From positions 1 through 60,673 of the forward strand of contig CALCCD010000024.1 of assembly GCA_937899645.1 (NCBI GenBank): DNA of 60,673 nt, in the 5' to 3' direction. The translations under genes and the position numbers were made by a program. Below the pieces are notes generated by a model. It searched no databases, was not told where the DNA came from, and saw only the letters and a list, made by a program, of their open reading frames with translations. Numbering within the stretch: the first letter of the stretch is position 1; each line of letters begins with the position of its first letter. This document shows positions 16,980-27,211 of the stretch, in pieces. The DNA comes from an uncultured cyanobacterium. Lineage in GTDB: Bacteria; Cyanobacteriota; Cyanobacteriia; Cyanobacteriales; Geitlerinemataceae.

Positions 16980-18467
16980 CTAGAACTGAAAATATAAGAA
17001 CTCTGAGGGTCTGCTGAGCGACAGAAATGCAATCGAGGCAAGCACGCCCAAACAAGCACCCCAGTACCAGTTCATCTCGAACTTCTCCACAATCTCTTGC
17101 GTATTCGGCGAGAATCTGGCCGCCAGCCCGACGCAAACGAGCAAACTGCAATTCAGCAAAGTCCAAGCATTACTACCTCCAGGTAAACGGGCAAAAACCT
17201 CGCTAATGTTGCCCGACTCAACCGTCAAAATATTTAGAAAGTCCAGGCTCTCCAAGATTGAAAGCTTCGCCGGTATAACGATCCCTTTCGCACCCGCCAT
17301 TGTCGAGAGCATAGACATCGCTTCGGGCAAGCTCTGCGATCGGAACAGCACCCAGGAAATCACCACGCATGCGAACGTTAAAAGGCGACTCACCTCTGCG
17401 GGAATGGAAATACTTAGCTGGCTCCAAATCCGATGTAGCGCGAGGTAAATACCATGCAGCCCGCCCCAAAGTACGAACGTCCAACCTGCCCCGTGCCACA
17501 GTCCGCCGAGCAGCATCGTCACCACTAGATTGATGTACTGCCGGATTTTTCCTTTGCGGTTTCCGCCGAGGGGAATGTAGAGATAGTCCCGCAGGAAGTT
17601 AGACAGAGTAATATGCCAGCGTCGCCAGAAGTCTGCAATCGATGTGGCTTTATACGGAGAGTTGAAGTTCAGAGGGATATGAACGTTAAACATGCGGCCA
17701 AGCCCGACCGCCATATCCGAATATCCAGAGAAATCAAAGTAAAGCTGAAACGTGTAAGCAAGCGCACCAAACCAGGCTTCGACGAAGTTAAGCTCGCCTG
17801 CATTACTAAAAATGCCCCCGACCCAGGGCGATATCGTATCGGCAATCAGTATCTTTTTCGCAAGGCCGAGGAGAAATATAGCGATTCCCGTCGCAAAGCT
17901 CCGCTGGGAGAACGTAAAGATCTGCTTATTTTCTAGCTCTGGAATTAGCTGGTCGTGGCGAAGAATCGGCCCTGCGATTAGCTGCGGAAAGAACGAGATA
18001 AACAGCGTGTAAACGACGGGATTGTAGTCACCAGCGTCGCCTCGGTAAGCATCGACCAGATAGGCGATCTGCGTAAAGCTGTAGAAAGAGATCGCCAGTG
18101 GCAGGACAATCTCCGGCACTGGCGCGTCCACACTGAGGATGCCATTTGCTGTCTTCACCGCGAAGCCAGCGTACTTATAGTAAGCAAGCGCCGCGAGATT
18201 GAGAACAATCCCGAAAATCATCAGCCAGCGAGCCCTGTCGCCGCCGGGCTGGCTAGCTTGAATTGCTCTCCCGATTAGGTAATTAAACGCGATCGAGCAC
18301 AGCAGCAAGATGAGATACTCTGGTCGCCAGTAGCTGTAGAAAAATAGAGAAGCGAGGCAGAGAAACGCGATCGCCAGGTCGTACAGCCTGAAGTGTGAGA
18401 GTGCGTAGAATATGCCGACGACGATCGGGCAGAATATAAAGATAAATTCTAAAGAGTTGAATAGCAT
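16980..18467 (-). CDS. MBOAT-family O-acyltransferase (AlgI-like)
   Basis: The 495-residue multi-pass membrane protein has the AlgI/DltB layout: many hydrophobic helices, the FSGYSDMAVGLGRMF block, the DFWRRWHITLSNFLRDYLYI block, and LGGLWHGAGWTF containing the conserved MBOAT histidine, His325. Such proteins pass acyl groups across the membrane to modify exported polysaccharides. The SGNH-type protein 21 bases upstream on the same strand is the likely periplasmic partner. No glycosyltransferase is adjacent, so the polymer is unknown. The sequence is AT-richer than its neighbours. Confidence 0.92.
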   Translation of the reverse strand: MLFNSLEFIFIFCPIVVGIFYALSHFRLYDLAIAFLCLASLFFYSYWRPEYLILLLCSIAFNYLIGRAIQASQPGGDRARWLMIFGIVLNLAALAYYKYAGFAVKTANGILSVDAPVPEIVLPLAISFYSFTQIAYLVDAYRGDAGDYNPVVYTLFISFFPQLIAGPILRHDQLIPELENKQIFTFSQRSFATGIAIFLLGLAKKILIADTISPWVGGIFSNAGELNFVEAWFGALAYTFQLYFDFSGYSDMAVGLGRMFNVHIPLNFNSPYKATSIADFWRRWHITLSNFLRDYLYIPLGGNRKGKIRQYINLVVTMLLGGLWHGAGWTFVLWGGLHGIYLALHRIWSQLSISIPAEVSRLLTFACVVISWVLFRSQSLPEAMSMLSTMAGAKGIVIPAKLSILESLDFLNILTVESGNISEVFARLPGGSNAWTLLNCSLLVCVGLAARFSPNTQEIVEKFEMNWYWGACLGVLASIAFLSLSRPSEFLYFQF

Positions 18468-18488
18468 CGTTACCTCAAGGCCGATCGG

Positions 18489-19661
18489 TTACTGCACGAA
18501 AGATGAAAGCATTTCTGTATCTCTTTCAAGGCTGGAGTCGCGCCATTCTCTATATTTCTCCTGCTGTGACTCGATATGTTCGTCAACATTATCCGGATTG
18601 ACGAAAGTCCCGAATTCCTCAAAATCGCTATCTAGTGCGATATCAAAGAGTAGGCGGCTAACGATCGCATTTCCCACGTGTGGACTAAAGTGAGATGTCT
18701 CATAGTAATAGTCTGCTTCGAGATTGATGTCTTTCGTTGTAATTGGTGTGATTCCGCTAAAGTCATACATTCCCTTGTCGCCAACGACTGCTGCGAGTTC
18801 TCTCAACCAGTCTTCTCGGATCTTCTCAAACCCCTTGTGGATGTTTCTATGAAATCTCAAAACATGTGCTGGTGTGACGAACACGAAAAACTCGATGTCG
18901 TTTTCTTCACAAACTTCAATTAAGCGCGCGATATCTTTGAGCTCGCGATCGAGGCTAGCGACAATACGCTGTCTGTCGTCTGGTGCGATAACGGACGGAT
19001 CTTTTCCAATTTCCTCTAAAAATGAGTCTTTTGCTGCCAGCAGCGCCTTTTTGCTTGGTGCGTATGTTTGAAAGCCGCTCTGGGGATAGTTGACCGCTTC
19101 TGGCTCCTTGTAACTGCGTCGAACGGTATTGAGACTACTCATCAGCGTGCTCCACGAGAAGGCATATTGAAGAATGTCTTGATAGGCCATTCTCCGATGC
19201 TTCATTCGGTATTCCTGGAATCCCGGTTTGAATTTGTCGTTAGCGTATACGGCTTCAAAGTCAATTCCGATCAGCACTCTCTTTAGCTGAGGCTGATTTA
19301 GAATTGCGTGCTCTAGATACGATATATACTCGTACGGCTGCAAGGCTGGAATTCCGAGATTATAGACCTGGCTTCCTTTGGGAAATACGTCTGATTTGGG
19401 ATCGAATCCAATCTCTATCCGTGACGATCCCATTATTACCGTGTCGAAGCTGTTGCGCGTCACATCGTACGCTTTGAAAGCTCTGTAGTTTTGATAGAGG
19501 TAGTCTTTTTTCTGGTTGAAAGACGGAAAGACTTTAGAGCCAAATATTCCATAGGCATCAACGATGATATTTATACCGCCTGCCGTGATGTTGGTAAGGC
19601 AGAAAAAGGCTACGAAAGCGACCCAAAATCTTCGAGCGAGCTTTTTCTCGTCTTTTTTCAT
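18489..19661 (-). CDS. SGNH/AlgX-like acyltransferase partner
   Basis: The 390-residue protein has an N-terminal membrane anchor (FWVAFVAFFCLTNITAGGINII) and an exported domain. The MGSSRIEIG motif with Ser79/Ser80 matches the nucleophile position of DltD/AlgJ-like SGNH proteins. DYYYETSHFSPHVG near the C-terminus offers Asp318 and His324 as the other catalytic residues. It probably moves the acyl group delivered by the MBOAT protein onto a surface glycan. The pair forms a two-gene operon. Codon choice is clearly AT-richer than in the flanking genes, a sign of transfer. Confidence 0.8.
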   Translation of the reverse strand: MKKDEKKLARRFWVAFVAFFCLTNITAGGINIIVDAYGIFGSKVFPSFNQKKDYLYQNYRAFKAYDVTRNSFDTVIMGSSRIEIGFDPKSDVFPKGSQVYNLGIPALQPYEYISYLEHAILNQPQLKRVLIGIDFEAVYANDKFKPGFQEYRMKHRRMAYQDILQYAFSWSTLMSSLNTVRRSYKEPEAVNYPQSGFQTYAPSKKALLAAKDSFLEEIGKDPSVIAPDDRQRIVASLDRELKDIARLIEVCEENDIEFFVFVTPAHVLRFHRNIHKGFEKIREDWLRELAAVVGDKGMYDFSGITPITTKDINLEADYYYETSHFSPHVGNAIVSRLLFDIALDSDFEEFGTFVNPDNVDEHIESQQEKYREWRDSSLERDTEMLSSFVQ

Positions 19662-19718
19662 TGGCTTCTGAACTGATGATTGAACGGCTTGGCTAACTAC
19701 GGGCTCTATTTTGAAATT

Positions 19719-19877
19719 TTATTGGAGTCTTAAACAATCGTGCTTGAGGGCGATTTCTTCGTCGATCGAGCTTGTACGGGCGACAGCAGTGCAGACTTTT
19801 TCCATGCCACTTACCGCGAGCGCGAGCAATTTCCCGGATTGTTCTGCTAAGCGCTGCGCCGGTTCGGTATTTAGCAT
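19719..19877 (-). CDS. Possible small helical protein
   Basis: From the ATG at 19877, preceded by GCGAGG at good spacing, this encodes 52 residues. The sequence reads as a continuous amphipathic helix (RLAEQSGKLLALAVSGMEKV) and has no known relatives that I recall. It lies in the ~300-base gap after the methyltransferase gene. A longer frame starts at 19916. Real but unproven at best. Confidence 0.3.
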   Translation of the reverse strand: MLNTEPAQRLAEQSGKLLALAVSGMEKVCTAVARTSSIDEEIALKHDCLRLQ

Positions 19878-19967
19878 GGGAGAGCCTCGCAAAAAGTTTG
19901 TGACTTGCATGGTCAAGGTGCATCGTTCCGGGTGGCTTCTCTGTTGGGAAGTTGGCAGAGTGTAGTT

Positions 19968-21638
19968 TCACGGCTGCGTTCCCGTGCTGCCCCTGTTGAA
20001 AAAGAGGCTGTCGGATTTTGAGAGCTGGTAGAGTTCGTGGGCTGCTCGATCGCCCCGCGCTATGTCTTTCTCGATTGCGGCTTCTCGCAGTTCCCGTCGT
20101 AGCTCCGCCGATACTGTCTCCCAATCCGGCACGCAAATTCGCCGCAGATACTGCGCCTGGAATCGCAGATATCCGCCGCGCATTTTTGTCGAATACGTCT
20201 CCACGAACAGCCGCGCGATCGCCGATCGCAACACGGCCTGCAATGCCCGCAGTTCCCAGCACTCCGACGTAACGTAATACAGATTGTGGTGCGGATACAG
20301 CTCGCCGCGCTCGTAGACCACGTTGGCTTCGCCTTTAATATCGGGAATGAGTAGCTTCGGCGTCGTCGCGAGCTGCGGCCAGATGCGGTCGATCGTCCGA
20401 TACCAGCGTGCCGGATTTTTCTTGGCGCAGTGCCGCTTGGCGATCGGTTCGCGCCGCGCTTCCAGGTAGCGCTGCAGCTTGGGATAGTGTGCCAAATCGA
20501 CCAATCTGCCTGAGTCTGCAAAAGGATTGAGGACGCCTTTGCCGCGCCAGTGCACCTCACCAGAGACGATATCTCTAGTCATCGCGAGCGGCAGCTTGCG
20601 ATCGAACTCTACGTCTAGGGCCTGATAGTTGCCAATGAAGTGCTTATCTGCGCCCGTCGCGACGCCGATGCCGACCTTGCAGCCTGCTGCTTCCAGGGTC
20701 GGGAACTGCGCTTCCAGGCGACGGACGAGCGCCACGCGATCGGCGGCGTCGAATAACCAGGGCTGCGAACCGCTGGCGATATTTTCCCGCTCCGAAATCC
20801 AAGTGAGCTGCTTCGGTAGAGCTTCGGCCTGCAAAGTCCGCGCGAGATTTGTCAGCGTCGTCCGATCGAGATCGACGTACTGCGCTAGCCGCGTCGCCCG
20901 CGAGTCCGCTGACTTCCGCCCGATGACCGTAATCGCCGGGTAAGCATCCACCTCATTCTCGAACGCCTGCACGCCGTCCATATCGACGTAAGTTTCCAGA
21001 TGAAAATCCGCCGCGATAAATTCCCGCAGCGGCTGGCCGTAGCGGTTCTTCATCCAGCGATTCGCGCAGATAAAGCCCAGCTTTCCAGAGTTGGACAGCA
21101 GCGATAGCGATCGCTCGAAAAACGGAATGTAGAGATCGGCGCGATCGTAAATTGTTCGGTAGCGCCGCCGGTAGGCCGCGATCTGTGTTGCCGACAGTCG
21201 CTCCTGCCGCACGTACGGCGGATTCCCGATCGCGAAGTCGAACGCACCCGCGATCTCCACACTCAGAAAATCGCCCCGACACAACCAAGCATCCACTAAT
21301 TTCGCCGCCGCCTCACTCGCAAAGCCTTCTTTGACGATCGGCTCCAGCAGCCGCGATCGCGTCTCGTCAAAGCTGGCCGCATCGAGTTCGATCGCCCGCA
21401 CCGCCCCCGCCAGCGCCGACTCGTCCGCCCCCGCCGATCGCCACGCCGCCAGCAACCGTCGCGCGATCGGCAACAAAAATGCCCCCGCCCCAAAACACGG
21501 CTCCAAAATCCGAAATTCGTACAGCGGGCGATCGTCGGTGTACCCCACCAAATCGAGCATAAACTCGACCACCTCAGGCCGAGTGAACACTGCCCCCCGA
21601 TCGATATTCGAGCCGCTAGCCATCCCGATCTGCGTCAC
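19968..21638 (-). CDS. Eco57I-like adenine-specific DNA methyltransferase
   Basis: The 556-residue protein has a gamma-type N6-adenine methyltransferase core. [15 protein letters not shown] binds S-adenosylmethionine (motif I) and GNPPYVRQE is catalytic motif IV. The C-terminal third resembles the TaqI/Eco57I specificity domain ([31 protein letters not shown]). No endonuclease gene or motif is seen beside it, so it is either solitary or its nuclease lies elsewhere. Its start overlaps the symporter stop by 23 bases; an ATG at 21623 is an alternative start. Target site unknown. Confidence 0.88.
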   Translation of the reverse strand: MTQIGMASGSNIDRGAVFTRPEVVEFMLDLVGYTDDRPLYEFRILEPCFGAGAFLLPIARRLLAAWRSAGADESALAGAVRAIELDAASFDETRSRLLEPIVKEGFASEAAAKLVDAWLCRGDFLSVEIAGAFDFAIGNPPYVRQERLSATQIAAYRRRYRTIYDRADLYIPFFERSLSLLSNSGKLGFICANRWMKNRYGQPLREFIAADFHLETYVDMDGVQAFENEVDAYPAITVIGRKSADSRATRLAQYVDLDRTTLTNLARTLQAEALPKQLTWISERENIASGSQPWLFDAADRVALVRRLEAQFPTLEAAGCKVGIGVATGADKHFIGNYQALDVEFDRKLPLAMTRDIVSGEVHWRGKGVLNPFADSGRLVDLAHYPKLQRYLEARREPIAKRHCAKKNPARWYRTIDRIWPQLATTPKLLIPDIKGEANVVYERGELYPHHNLYYVTSECWELRALQAVLRSAIARLFVETYSTKMRGGYLRFQAQYLRRICVPDWETVSAELRRELREAAIEKDIARGDRAAHELYQLSKSDSLFFNRGSTGTQP

Positions 21639-23457
21639 TACCCGGACGCGCCATCACAGGCACACTGCGCTTCTCCAGACGTCGCAGCGCCACGCCACCC
21701 AGCACCGCCACCACCAGCGCCACCCAGGCCAAACCTTGCTGGAGCAGCAAAAATGCCCCCGTCGCAATGAGCACGCCGAACAGCAGGAAATTCGCCGCGA
21801 TCGCCTTCTGCACGTCCCGACCCAAGTCCTGGATCGGCAGCAAACCCGTCGCGATCTGCTGCTTGCGCCAGCCGCTCCCGCCCGGACGCACTCGACGGTA
21901 AAACTGATTCAGCGTCTCCTCCGACTCCGGTGGCGTCAGGAACATCACTGAAATCCACAGCGTACAGACGATCGCCGTAATCGCCAGAATCCGGATGCCG
22001 TAATCCGACATCGGCACAACGATCCACTCATACATCCAGCTCGTTTCCGGCACGTCCCAACTGCCCGCTAGCGTTGCCAGCGTGCCGATGACAAAGCTCG
22101 ATACGATCGCCGTCAGCTCCGCCGCCGCATTGACGCGCCACCAGAACCAGCGCAACACCAGCACCAGCCCCGACCCCGTCCCGATCGCGATAATCAACTG
22201 GAACACCGTGGCGATATCTTCCGCTGCAAAGGCCGCAACTGCACCCAGCGCCGTGACGATCGCCGACGAAACCCGCCCCACCATTACCAGCTTCGGCTGG
22301 CTCGCGTCCGGCTCGACGAAGCGCAGATACAGGTCGTTGGTGATAAACGACGCGCCCCAGTTAATCGAAGTCGAAACCGTGCTCATAAACGCCGCCACCA
22401 GCGACGCCACCACCAGACCCAGCAGTCCGGGGCCGAGGAACTCTAGCATCAGCTTCGGATAGCCCAGCTCCTTGTCCGCTAGGTCGGGGAAGACCACCAG
22501 CGCTGCCAGCGCCACGATAATCCACGGCCACGTTCGCACCACGTAGTGCATCAGGTTAAACATCCAGGCCGCTTTCTCCGCCTCGGCTTCGTTCTTCGCC
22601 GCCGCGAACCGCTGCACGAACTCGCCGCCACCGTCGCTGCGCCGCCACGCCCACCACTGAATAAACACGTTTGCGAAGAAGGCGCTGGCCGTAATGCCCG
22701 CTGCTTTCCCAAAGCCCAGCGCCCCGTCCTGCCAGGTCAGCGGCACGATCGACAGCACGTCGATATCGCTCGCTGCGCCCACCTTATCTACCAATGCCTG
22801 AATCCCGCCGACGCTGCTCATCGCGATCGCCGCTACCAGCAGCGCTCCAAACAGCGCTAGGAAAAACTGAAAAAAGTCCGTCGCCACCACGCCCCACAGA
22901 CCGGCCAGCCCCGCGTACACCAGCACGAAAATGCTGACGCCGATGACGCTCAGTAGCTTCAGGTTGCCGTCGTCCGCCGCGACGCCCAGCCCTTCCCAAA
23001 TTTCCAGCGCGTCTACGACTTTGACCATGCCCAGCATCGCGTAGCCAATCCCGATACAGTTCATCGGCACGGCGAAAATAAACGCCTTGACGCCGCGCAG
23101 CACCGCCGCCGTCTTACCGCCGTAGCGCAGCTCCGTTAGCTCCGCGTCGGTCAGCGCCTCCGTCCGCCGCCACATCCGCGCGAAGACGTAAATCATGATG
23201 ACGTGGGAGATGCCGAAGCTCCACCAAATCCAGTTCCCGGCGATGCCTTGGTTACCGACGATACCGGTAATCAGCAGCGGCGTATCGATCGAAAATGTCG
23301 TCGCCGCCATGCTCGTCCCCACCAGCCACCAAGGCAACGAGCGCCCGGAGACAAAAAAGTCTTCGAGACTGTCGGAAGCGCGACGCGAGAGCAACAACCC
23401 GATCGCCATCGTTGCAACGAGATAGCCGATGACGATCGCCCAGTCGATAAACTGCAT
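21616..23457 (-). CDS. Sodium:solute symporter family protein
   Basis: The 613-residue integral membrane protein has about 13-15 hydrophobic helices. It opens with [21 protein letters not shown] and the family motif [24 protein letters not shown], followed by the [15 protein letters not shown] loop. This is the LeuT-fold SSS family that couples solute uptake to sodium. The [13 protein letters not shown] and [16 protein letters not shown] loops suggest a divergent subgroup, so the substrate cannot be named. It overlaps the methyltransferase gene downstream, though the two functions are not obviously linked. Confidence 0.88.
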   Translation of the reverse strand: MQFIDWAIVIGYLVATMAIGLLLSRRASDSLEDFFVSGRSLPWWLVGTSMAATTFSIDTPLLITGIVGNQGIAGNWIWWSFGISHVIMIYVFARMWRRTEALTDAELTELRYGGKTAAVLRGVKAFIFAVPMNCIGIGYAMLGMVKVVDALEIWEGLGVAADDGNLKLLSVIGVSIFVLVYAGLAGLWGVVATDFFQFFLALFGALLVAAIAMSSVGGIQALVDKVGAASDIDVLSIVPLTWQDGALGFGKAAGITASAFFANVFIQWWAWRRSDGGGEFVQRFAAAKNEAEAEKAAWMFNLMHYVVRTWPWIIVALAALVVFPDLADKELGYPKLMLEFLGPGLLGLVVASLVAAFMSTVSTSINWGASFITNDLYLRFVEPDASQPKLVMVGRVSSAIVTALGAVAAFAAEDIATVFQLIIAIGTGSGLVLVLRWFWWRVNAAAELTAIVSSFVIGTLATLAGSWDVPETSWMYEWIVVPMSDYGIRILAITAIVCTLWISVMFLTPPESEETLNQFYRRVRPGGSGWRKQQIATGLLPIQDLGRDVQKAIAANFLLFGVLIATGAFLLLQQGLAWVALVVAVLGGVALRRLEKRSVPVMARPGSDADRDG

Positions 23458-23686
23458 GGTAAAAACCTAACAGGGTCGGAGAAATGCGACCGCAGCGCGA
23501 TCGTGCCGCAATTGTAACCCCGCGCGATCGGTAAACTTTTTTAACTATCTAACGGGCGATCGCAACGGGATTTCAGCGCGAGCGTAAAATGTTAGAGATT
23601 TTAAGATCTGTCGGTATATCGCTAACTTTTAGCGAGCTACTTTAAGATCGCATCCGACTTCGTTTAGCCTATTGGGAGACTTTCAC

Positions 23687-23803
23687 ATGACTGATGCATA
23701 CACCGCGTCATTCCTGCCGTATATCCTCGTGCCGATGGCAGGTCTCGTATTTCCCGCCGTTGCAATGGGTTTGCTCTTCGTTTATATCGAAAGCGAAGCC
23801 TAA
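23687..23803 (+). CDS. psaI: Photosystem I subunit VIII (PsaI)
   Basis: This 38-residue protein was found by reading the DNA. It begins MTDAYTASFLPYILVPMAG, and a single hydrophobic helix (about residues 9-33, with LVPMAGLVFPAVAMGLLFVY) ends in IESEA. This is the PsaI pattern: a short N-terminus, LPxILVPxxGLVFPAxxMAxLFxYIE, one membrane span. The ATG follows TTGGGAGAC at good spacing. PsaI lies next to PsaL in the photosystem I core and supports its assembly. Unusually it is on the opposite strand to psaL, converging on it. Confidence 0.93.
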   Translation: MTDAYTASFLPYILVPMAGLVFPAVAMGLLFVYIESEA

Positions 23804-23961
23804 GCTCGCTCTGGCTTGCCACTCTTGCGAAGTCTGCGGCCCCACTCTACGGGCGTCCGCCAAGAGGCTGTAAGAGAGACTTGACTGAATTTTTGCTACC
23901 CGATAGGCAGCAGATCCAAAGAGCCCTGCAAGCAGTTCCGACAATTTACTGGCATCCTTCC

Positions 23962-24007
23962 AAAGCGACCGCAAGCGAGACCGTTCCCGCTCGCCCGGTC
24001 GCTTTTT
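23962..24007 (+). terminator. Terminator downstream of psaI
   Basis: AAAGCGACC pairs with GGTCGCTTT around an inner GCGAG/CTCGC stem and is followed by a T run. It is about 160 bases past psaI; no other + strand gene is available for it to serve. Confidence 0.75.
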
Positions 24008-24032
24008 TGCGGCGCGAACTCATCCGAGAGCA

Positions 24033-24072
24033 CAAAAAAACCCAGCGTCGCCGCCAGGTTTGCAGTGGGGTT
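24033..24072 (-). terminator. Probable terminator for psaL
   Basis: Read on the - strand, AACCCC... and ...GGGTTTTTTTG form a stem ending in a seven-T run. It lies about 160 bases past the psaL stop codon, with the tandem hairpins between. Confidence 0.6.
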
Positions 24073-24163
24073 CTTGCTTTGATTGTGAGCTTTCGATCCG
24101 AGGATCCCTCGCGATCGCAGCGCTCAGCCGCCCAAAAGCACGAAGCGGCAAGCTTAGATAAAT

Positions 24164-24240
24164 AGGCTTGTAGACAGACCCAGGGTCTTTCAAGCAGACC
24201 ATAGGTCTCTCAAGCAGGCCACAAGTCTTTTACGAAGACC
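24164..24240. repeat. Four 20-bp-period hairpin units at the psaL 3' end
   Basis: Units of 17 bases start at 24164, 24184, 24204 and 24224, separated by three-base spacers. Unit two is GGTCTTTCAAGCAGACC; three of the units show GGTCT/AGACC-type self-complementarity, and the first is the most diverged. The last unit includes the psaL stop codon and its final three sense codons. Confidence 0.85.
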
Positions 24241-24721
24241 AAACGTTGCTGACCACCTGTTGCAGCGGAATCAGGTGGGGAGTCGTACACAGGAAGTACG
24301 CAAAAGCAGCACCGCCGCAGCCGCCTATCCAGAAGCCTGCAGCGAAGTCGCTCCAACCTACTTTCGTTCCTAAATCGGTTGGTGGGCTTGGCGTCGTCAC
24401 CGACGGTTGCGGTTCGGTCACGCCAACGTCGCCATAGATCGACAGGCAAATGGTCAAGATGCTAACCAGGCCGATCGCTGCCAGCAGACCGGCAAACGCC
24501 GACATATCCGAGTCTCGCAGGGGGCCGAGGACAGCGAACGGGCCGTAGAGCAGATAGCCGTGGGCCATGCCGATTTCCAGACCGCGACGATTGCTTGAAA
24601 GCCCGTCGCGATACACCGGCAAGTTATTAATGAAAGCTTTTGTAAAGTCCGAAGAATTTACGGGCGTTGCGAGGTTTCCGACTTGCGGATCCCCCACATC
24701 GCGAACCATATCCATTGACAT
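24230..24721 (-). CDS. psaL: Photosystem I subunit XI (PsaL)
   Basis: From the ATG at 24721 (GAGGAGACA upstream) the product has 163 residues. It shows the PsaL start PQVGNLATPVNSS, the NLPVYRDGLSSNRRGLEIGMAHGYLL block with chlorophyll ligands, and three hydrophobic helices. PsaL forms the contact surface between photosystem I monomers. The loop before the last helix is proline-rich (TEPQPSVTTPSPPTDLG). The C-terminus (FLCTTPHLIPLQQVVSNVW) differs from that of well-known trimer-forming PsaL. The gene lies downstream of psaB but has its own promoter. ATGs at 24715 and 24709 are alternatives. Confidence 0.95.
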   Translation of the reverse strand: MSMDMVRDVGDPQVGNLATPVNSSDFTKAFINNLPVYRDGLSSNRRGLEIGMAHGYLLYGPFAVLGPLRDSDMSAFAGLLAAIGLVSILTICLSIYGDVGVTEPQPSVTTPSPPTDLGTKVGWSDFAAGFWIGGCGGAAFAYFLCTTPHLIPLQQVVSNVWSS

Positions 24722-24826
24722 TTTGATGTTGTCTCCTCTGAAGTCATAAGCGCCAAAGCGTGAGGGGAGACTCACACCCGGCACAGAAATAAAGCTTCTT
24801 ATCGGAAGCATTATCTCTGCTTAAGC

Positions 24827-24832
24827 ATTATA
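24827..24832 (-). promoter_or_regulatory. psaL -10 box
   Basis: A consensus TATAAT on the - strand, about 105 bases before the psaL start, with a weak -35. A TTGACA lies further up at 24869-24874, too far to pair with it. With the psaB terminator upstream, it suggests psaL is transcribed separately from psaAB. Confidence 0.5.
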
Positions 24833-24898
24833 GGAGAAATCTTCTTGCTTCTTATAACTCTTCGTATTTGTCAACAACAGAAACAGCGCCAAACAAAA

Positions 24899-24929
24899 AC
24901 TCTCGACCGGGCGAACCCAAGCCGAGAGT
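24899..24929 (-). terminator. psaAB terminator
   Basis: On the - strand ACTCTCG and CGAGAGT form a stem followed by TTTTGTTTGG, 36 bases past the psaB stop codon. It separates psaB from psaL. Confidence 0.8.
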
Positions 24930-24964
24930 CTCTGCTTTAGCTATTGGACAGTGCGGCTAATCGA

Positions 24965-27178
24965 TTAACCGAACTTGCCCGCCGTTGAGGCAATCAAGAA
25001 GGCTGCATACGTAAAGATGTAGCCGATCGTGAAGTGAGCCAGACCCACCACACGAGCTTGAACGATCGACAGCGCAACCGGCTTGTCTTTCCAGCGAACC
25101 AGGTTCGCGAGCGGCGTGCGCTCGTGCGCCCAGACGATGGTTTCGATCAGCTCTTGCCAATAACCACGCCAGGAGATGAGGAACATGAAGCCCGTCGCCC
25201 AAACCAGGTGAGCGAAGAGGAACATCCAGCCCCAAACCGACAGGTTCGTGACGCCGTATGGGTTGTAGCCGTTGATTAGCTGGGCCGAGTTCAGCCACAG
25301 ATAATCGCGGAACCAACCCATCAGGTAGGTCGAGGATTCGTTGAACTGAGCGACGTTACCTTGCCAGACAGCGAGGTGCTTCCAGTGCCAGTAGAACGTC
25401 AGCCAGCCCAGCGTGTTCAGCATCCAGAACATGGCGAGGTAGAACGCATCCCATGCCGAGATGTCGCACGTGCCGCCACGACCGGGGCCGTCGCAAGGGA
25501 AGCTGTAGCCGAAGTCTTTTTTGTCCGGCATCAGTTTCGAGCCACGAGCATCCAGTGCGCCTTTGACGAGGATGAGCGTCGTGGTGTGCAGACCCAAGGC
25601 GATCGCGTGGTGAACCAGGAAGTCGCCAGGGCCGATGGTCAGGAACAGAGAGTTGGTTCCACTGTTAATGGCATCCAACCAACCGGGCAACCAGACGTCA
25701 CCATAGTTGGGCCAAGCCGTTGAGGCGATGCTGTCAGGGTTGGATAACAGCAGATCGAAGCCATACAGCGCTTTACCCGAAGACGCTTGAACGAACTGTG
25801 CGAACACGGGTTCGATCAGGATTTGTTTTTCGGGGGTACCGAAAGCCTGCATCACGTCGTTATGGACGTAGAGGCCGAGGGTGTGGAAGCCGAGGAAGAG
25901 CGACACCCAGCTCAGGTGCGAGATGATCGCTTCTTTGTGCTCGAGCATCCGAGCGAGGACGTTGTCCTTGTTGGCTTCGGGGTCGTAGTCACGGATGAAG
26001 AAGATCGCACCGTGAGCGAACGCACCAACCATCAGGAAGCCAGCGATGTATTGGTGGTGGGTGTACAGCGCTGCCATCGTCGTTTGGTCTTCAGCGATGA
26101 AGGCATACGGCGGCAGAGCATACATGTGCTGTGCGACCAGCGAGGTGATCACGCCGAGCGAAGCCAGCGCAAGACCGAGTTGGAAGTGCAGCGAGTTGTT
26201 GACCGTGTCGTAGAGACCTTGGTGACCAGCACCCAGACGGCCGCTCGGCGGGTTGTGAGCAGAAAGGATTTCCTTAATGCTGTGACCGATGCCGAAGTTG
26301 GTGCGGTACATGTGACCCGCAACGATGAAGAGCACCGCGATCGCCAAGTGGTGGTGAGCCATATCGGTCAGCCACAGCGATTCGGTCTGCGGGTGGAAGC
26401 CACCGAGGAACGTCAGGATGGCCGTACCGGAACCGGTTGCGGTGCCGAACAAGTGACCTGCCGTATCGGGGTTCTCCGCATACACGCCCCAGTTCCCTGT
26501 AAAGAAGGGAGCCAGGCCCGCCGGGTGAGGGGCGGTGGTCAGGAAGTTATCCCAACCGACGTGGACGCCACGCGATTCAGGAATCGCAACGTGTACCAGG
26601 TGTCCAGTCCACGCCAGCGAGCTAACGCCAAACAAACCAGCCAGGTGGTGATTGAGGCGCGACTCAGCATTCTTGAACCAAGAAAGGCTGGGGCGGAACT
26701 TGGGCTGAAGGTGCAGCCAACCTGCAAACAGCATTACTGCCGAAAGAAGGAGCAGGAAGATCGAACCTTGGTACAGGTCGCCGTTGGTGCGCATCCCGAT
26801 GGTGTACCACCAGTGATAAACGCCCGAGTAAGCGACGTTAACGGTCGTGTTTGCACCGGCTTGGGTGAACGCTTCAGTTGCGCCTTCACCGAAGTGCGGA
26901 TCCCAGATCGCGTGAGCGATCGGACGGACGTTGAGTGGATCGACGATCCACTGCTCGAAGTTGCCTTGCCAAGCGACGTGGAACAGGTTGCCCGAAGTCC
27001 AGAGGAAGATGATAGCCAGGTGGCCGAAGTGGGAGGCGAAGATCTTTTGGTAAAGATTCTCCTCCGTCATGCCATCGTGGCTTTCAAAGTCGTGGGCCGT
27101 GGCAATCCCGTACCAAATCCGACGTGTAGTCGGATCTTGCGCCAGGTCTTGGCTAAATTTAGGGAATTTAGTAGCCAT
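24965..27178 (-). CDS. psaB: Photosystem I P700 apoprotein A2 (PsaB)
   Basis: The 737-residue protein with eleven membrane helices is the second half of the photosystem I core heterodimer carrying P700, A0, A1 and iron-sulfur cluster Fx. The start [20 protein letters not shown] is classical. [18 protein letters not shown] supplies two of the four cysteines of Fx. The C-terminal [20 protein letters not shown] segment is normal. It lies 33 bases downstream of psaA and is co-transcribed with it. No unusual change was noticed. Confidence 0.99.
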   Translation of the reverse strand: MATKFPKFSQDLAQDPTTRRIWYGIATAHDFESHDGMTEENLYQKIFASHFGHLAIIFLWTSGNLFHVAWQGNFEQWIVDPLNVRPIAHAIWDPHFGEGATEAFTQAGANTTVNVAYSGVYHWWYTIGMRTNGDLYQGSIFLLLLSAVMLFAGWLHLQPKFRPSLSWFKNAESRLNHHLAGLFGVSSLAWTGHLVHVAIPESRGVHVGWDNFLTTAPHPAGLAPFFTGNWGVYAENPDTAGHLFGTATGSGTAILTFLGGFHPQTESLWLTDMAHHHLAIAVLFIVAGHMYRTNFGIGHSIKEILSAHNPPSGRLGAGHQGLYDTVNNSLHFQLGLALASLGVITSLVAQHMYALPPYAFIAEDQTTMAALYTHHQYIAGFLMVGAFAHGAIFFIRDYDPEANKDNVLARMLEHKEAIISHLSWVSLFLGFHTLGLYVHNDVMQAFGTPEKQILIEPVFAQFVQASSGKALYGFDLLLSNPDSIASTAWPNYGDVWLPGWLDAINSGTNSLFLTIGPGDFLVHHAIALGLHTTTLILVKGALDARGSKLMPDKKDFGYSFPCDGPGRGGTCDISAWDAFYLAMFWMLNTLGWLTFYWHWKHLAVWQGNVAQFNESSTYLMGWFRDYLWLNSAQLINGYNPYGVTNLSVWGWMFLFAHLVWATGFMFLISWRGYWQELIETIVWAHERTPLANLVRWKDKPVALSIVQARVVGLAHFTIGYIFTYAAFLIASTAGKFG

Positions 27179-27211
27179 GAGTCCTAACTAATTAGGGATC
27201 TATACCCAGTG

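Noticed and set aside
25787-27187. A 466-residue open frame opposite psaB
   Set aside because: It is antisense to the highly constrained psaB coding sequence; the frame stays open because of codon bias and has no protein-like features.
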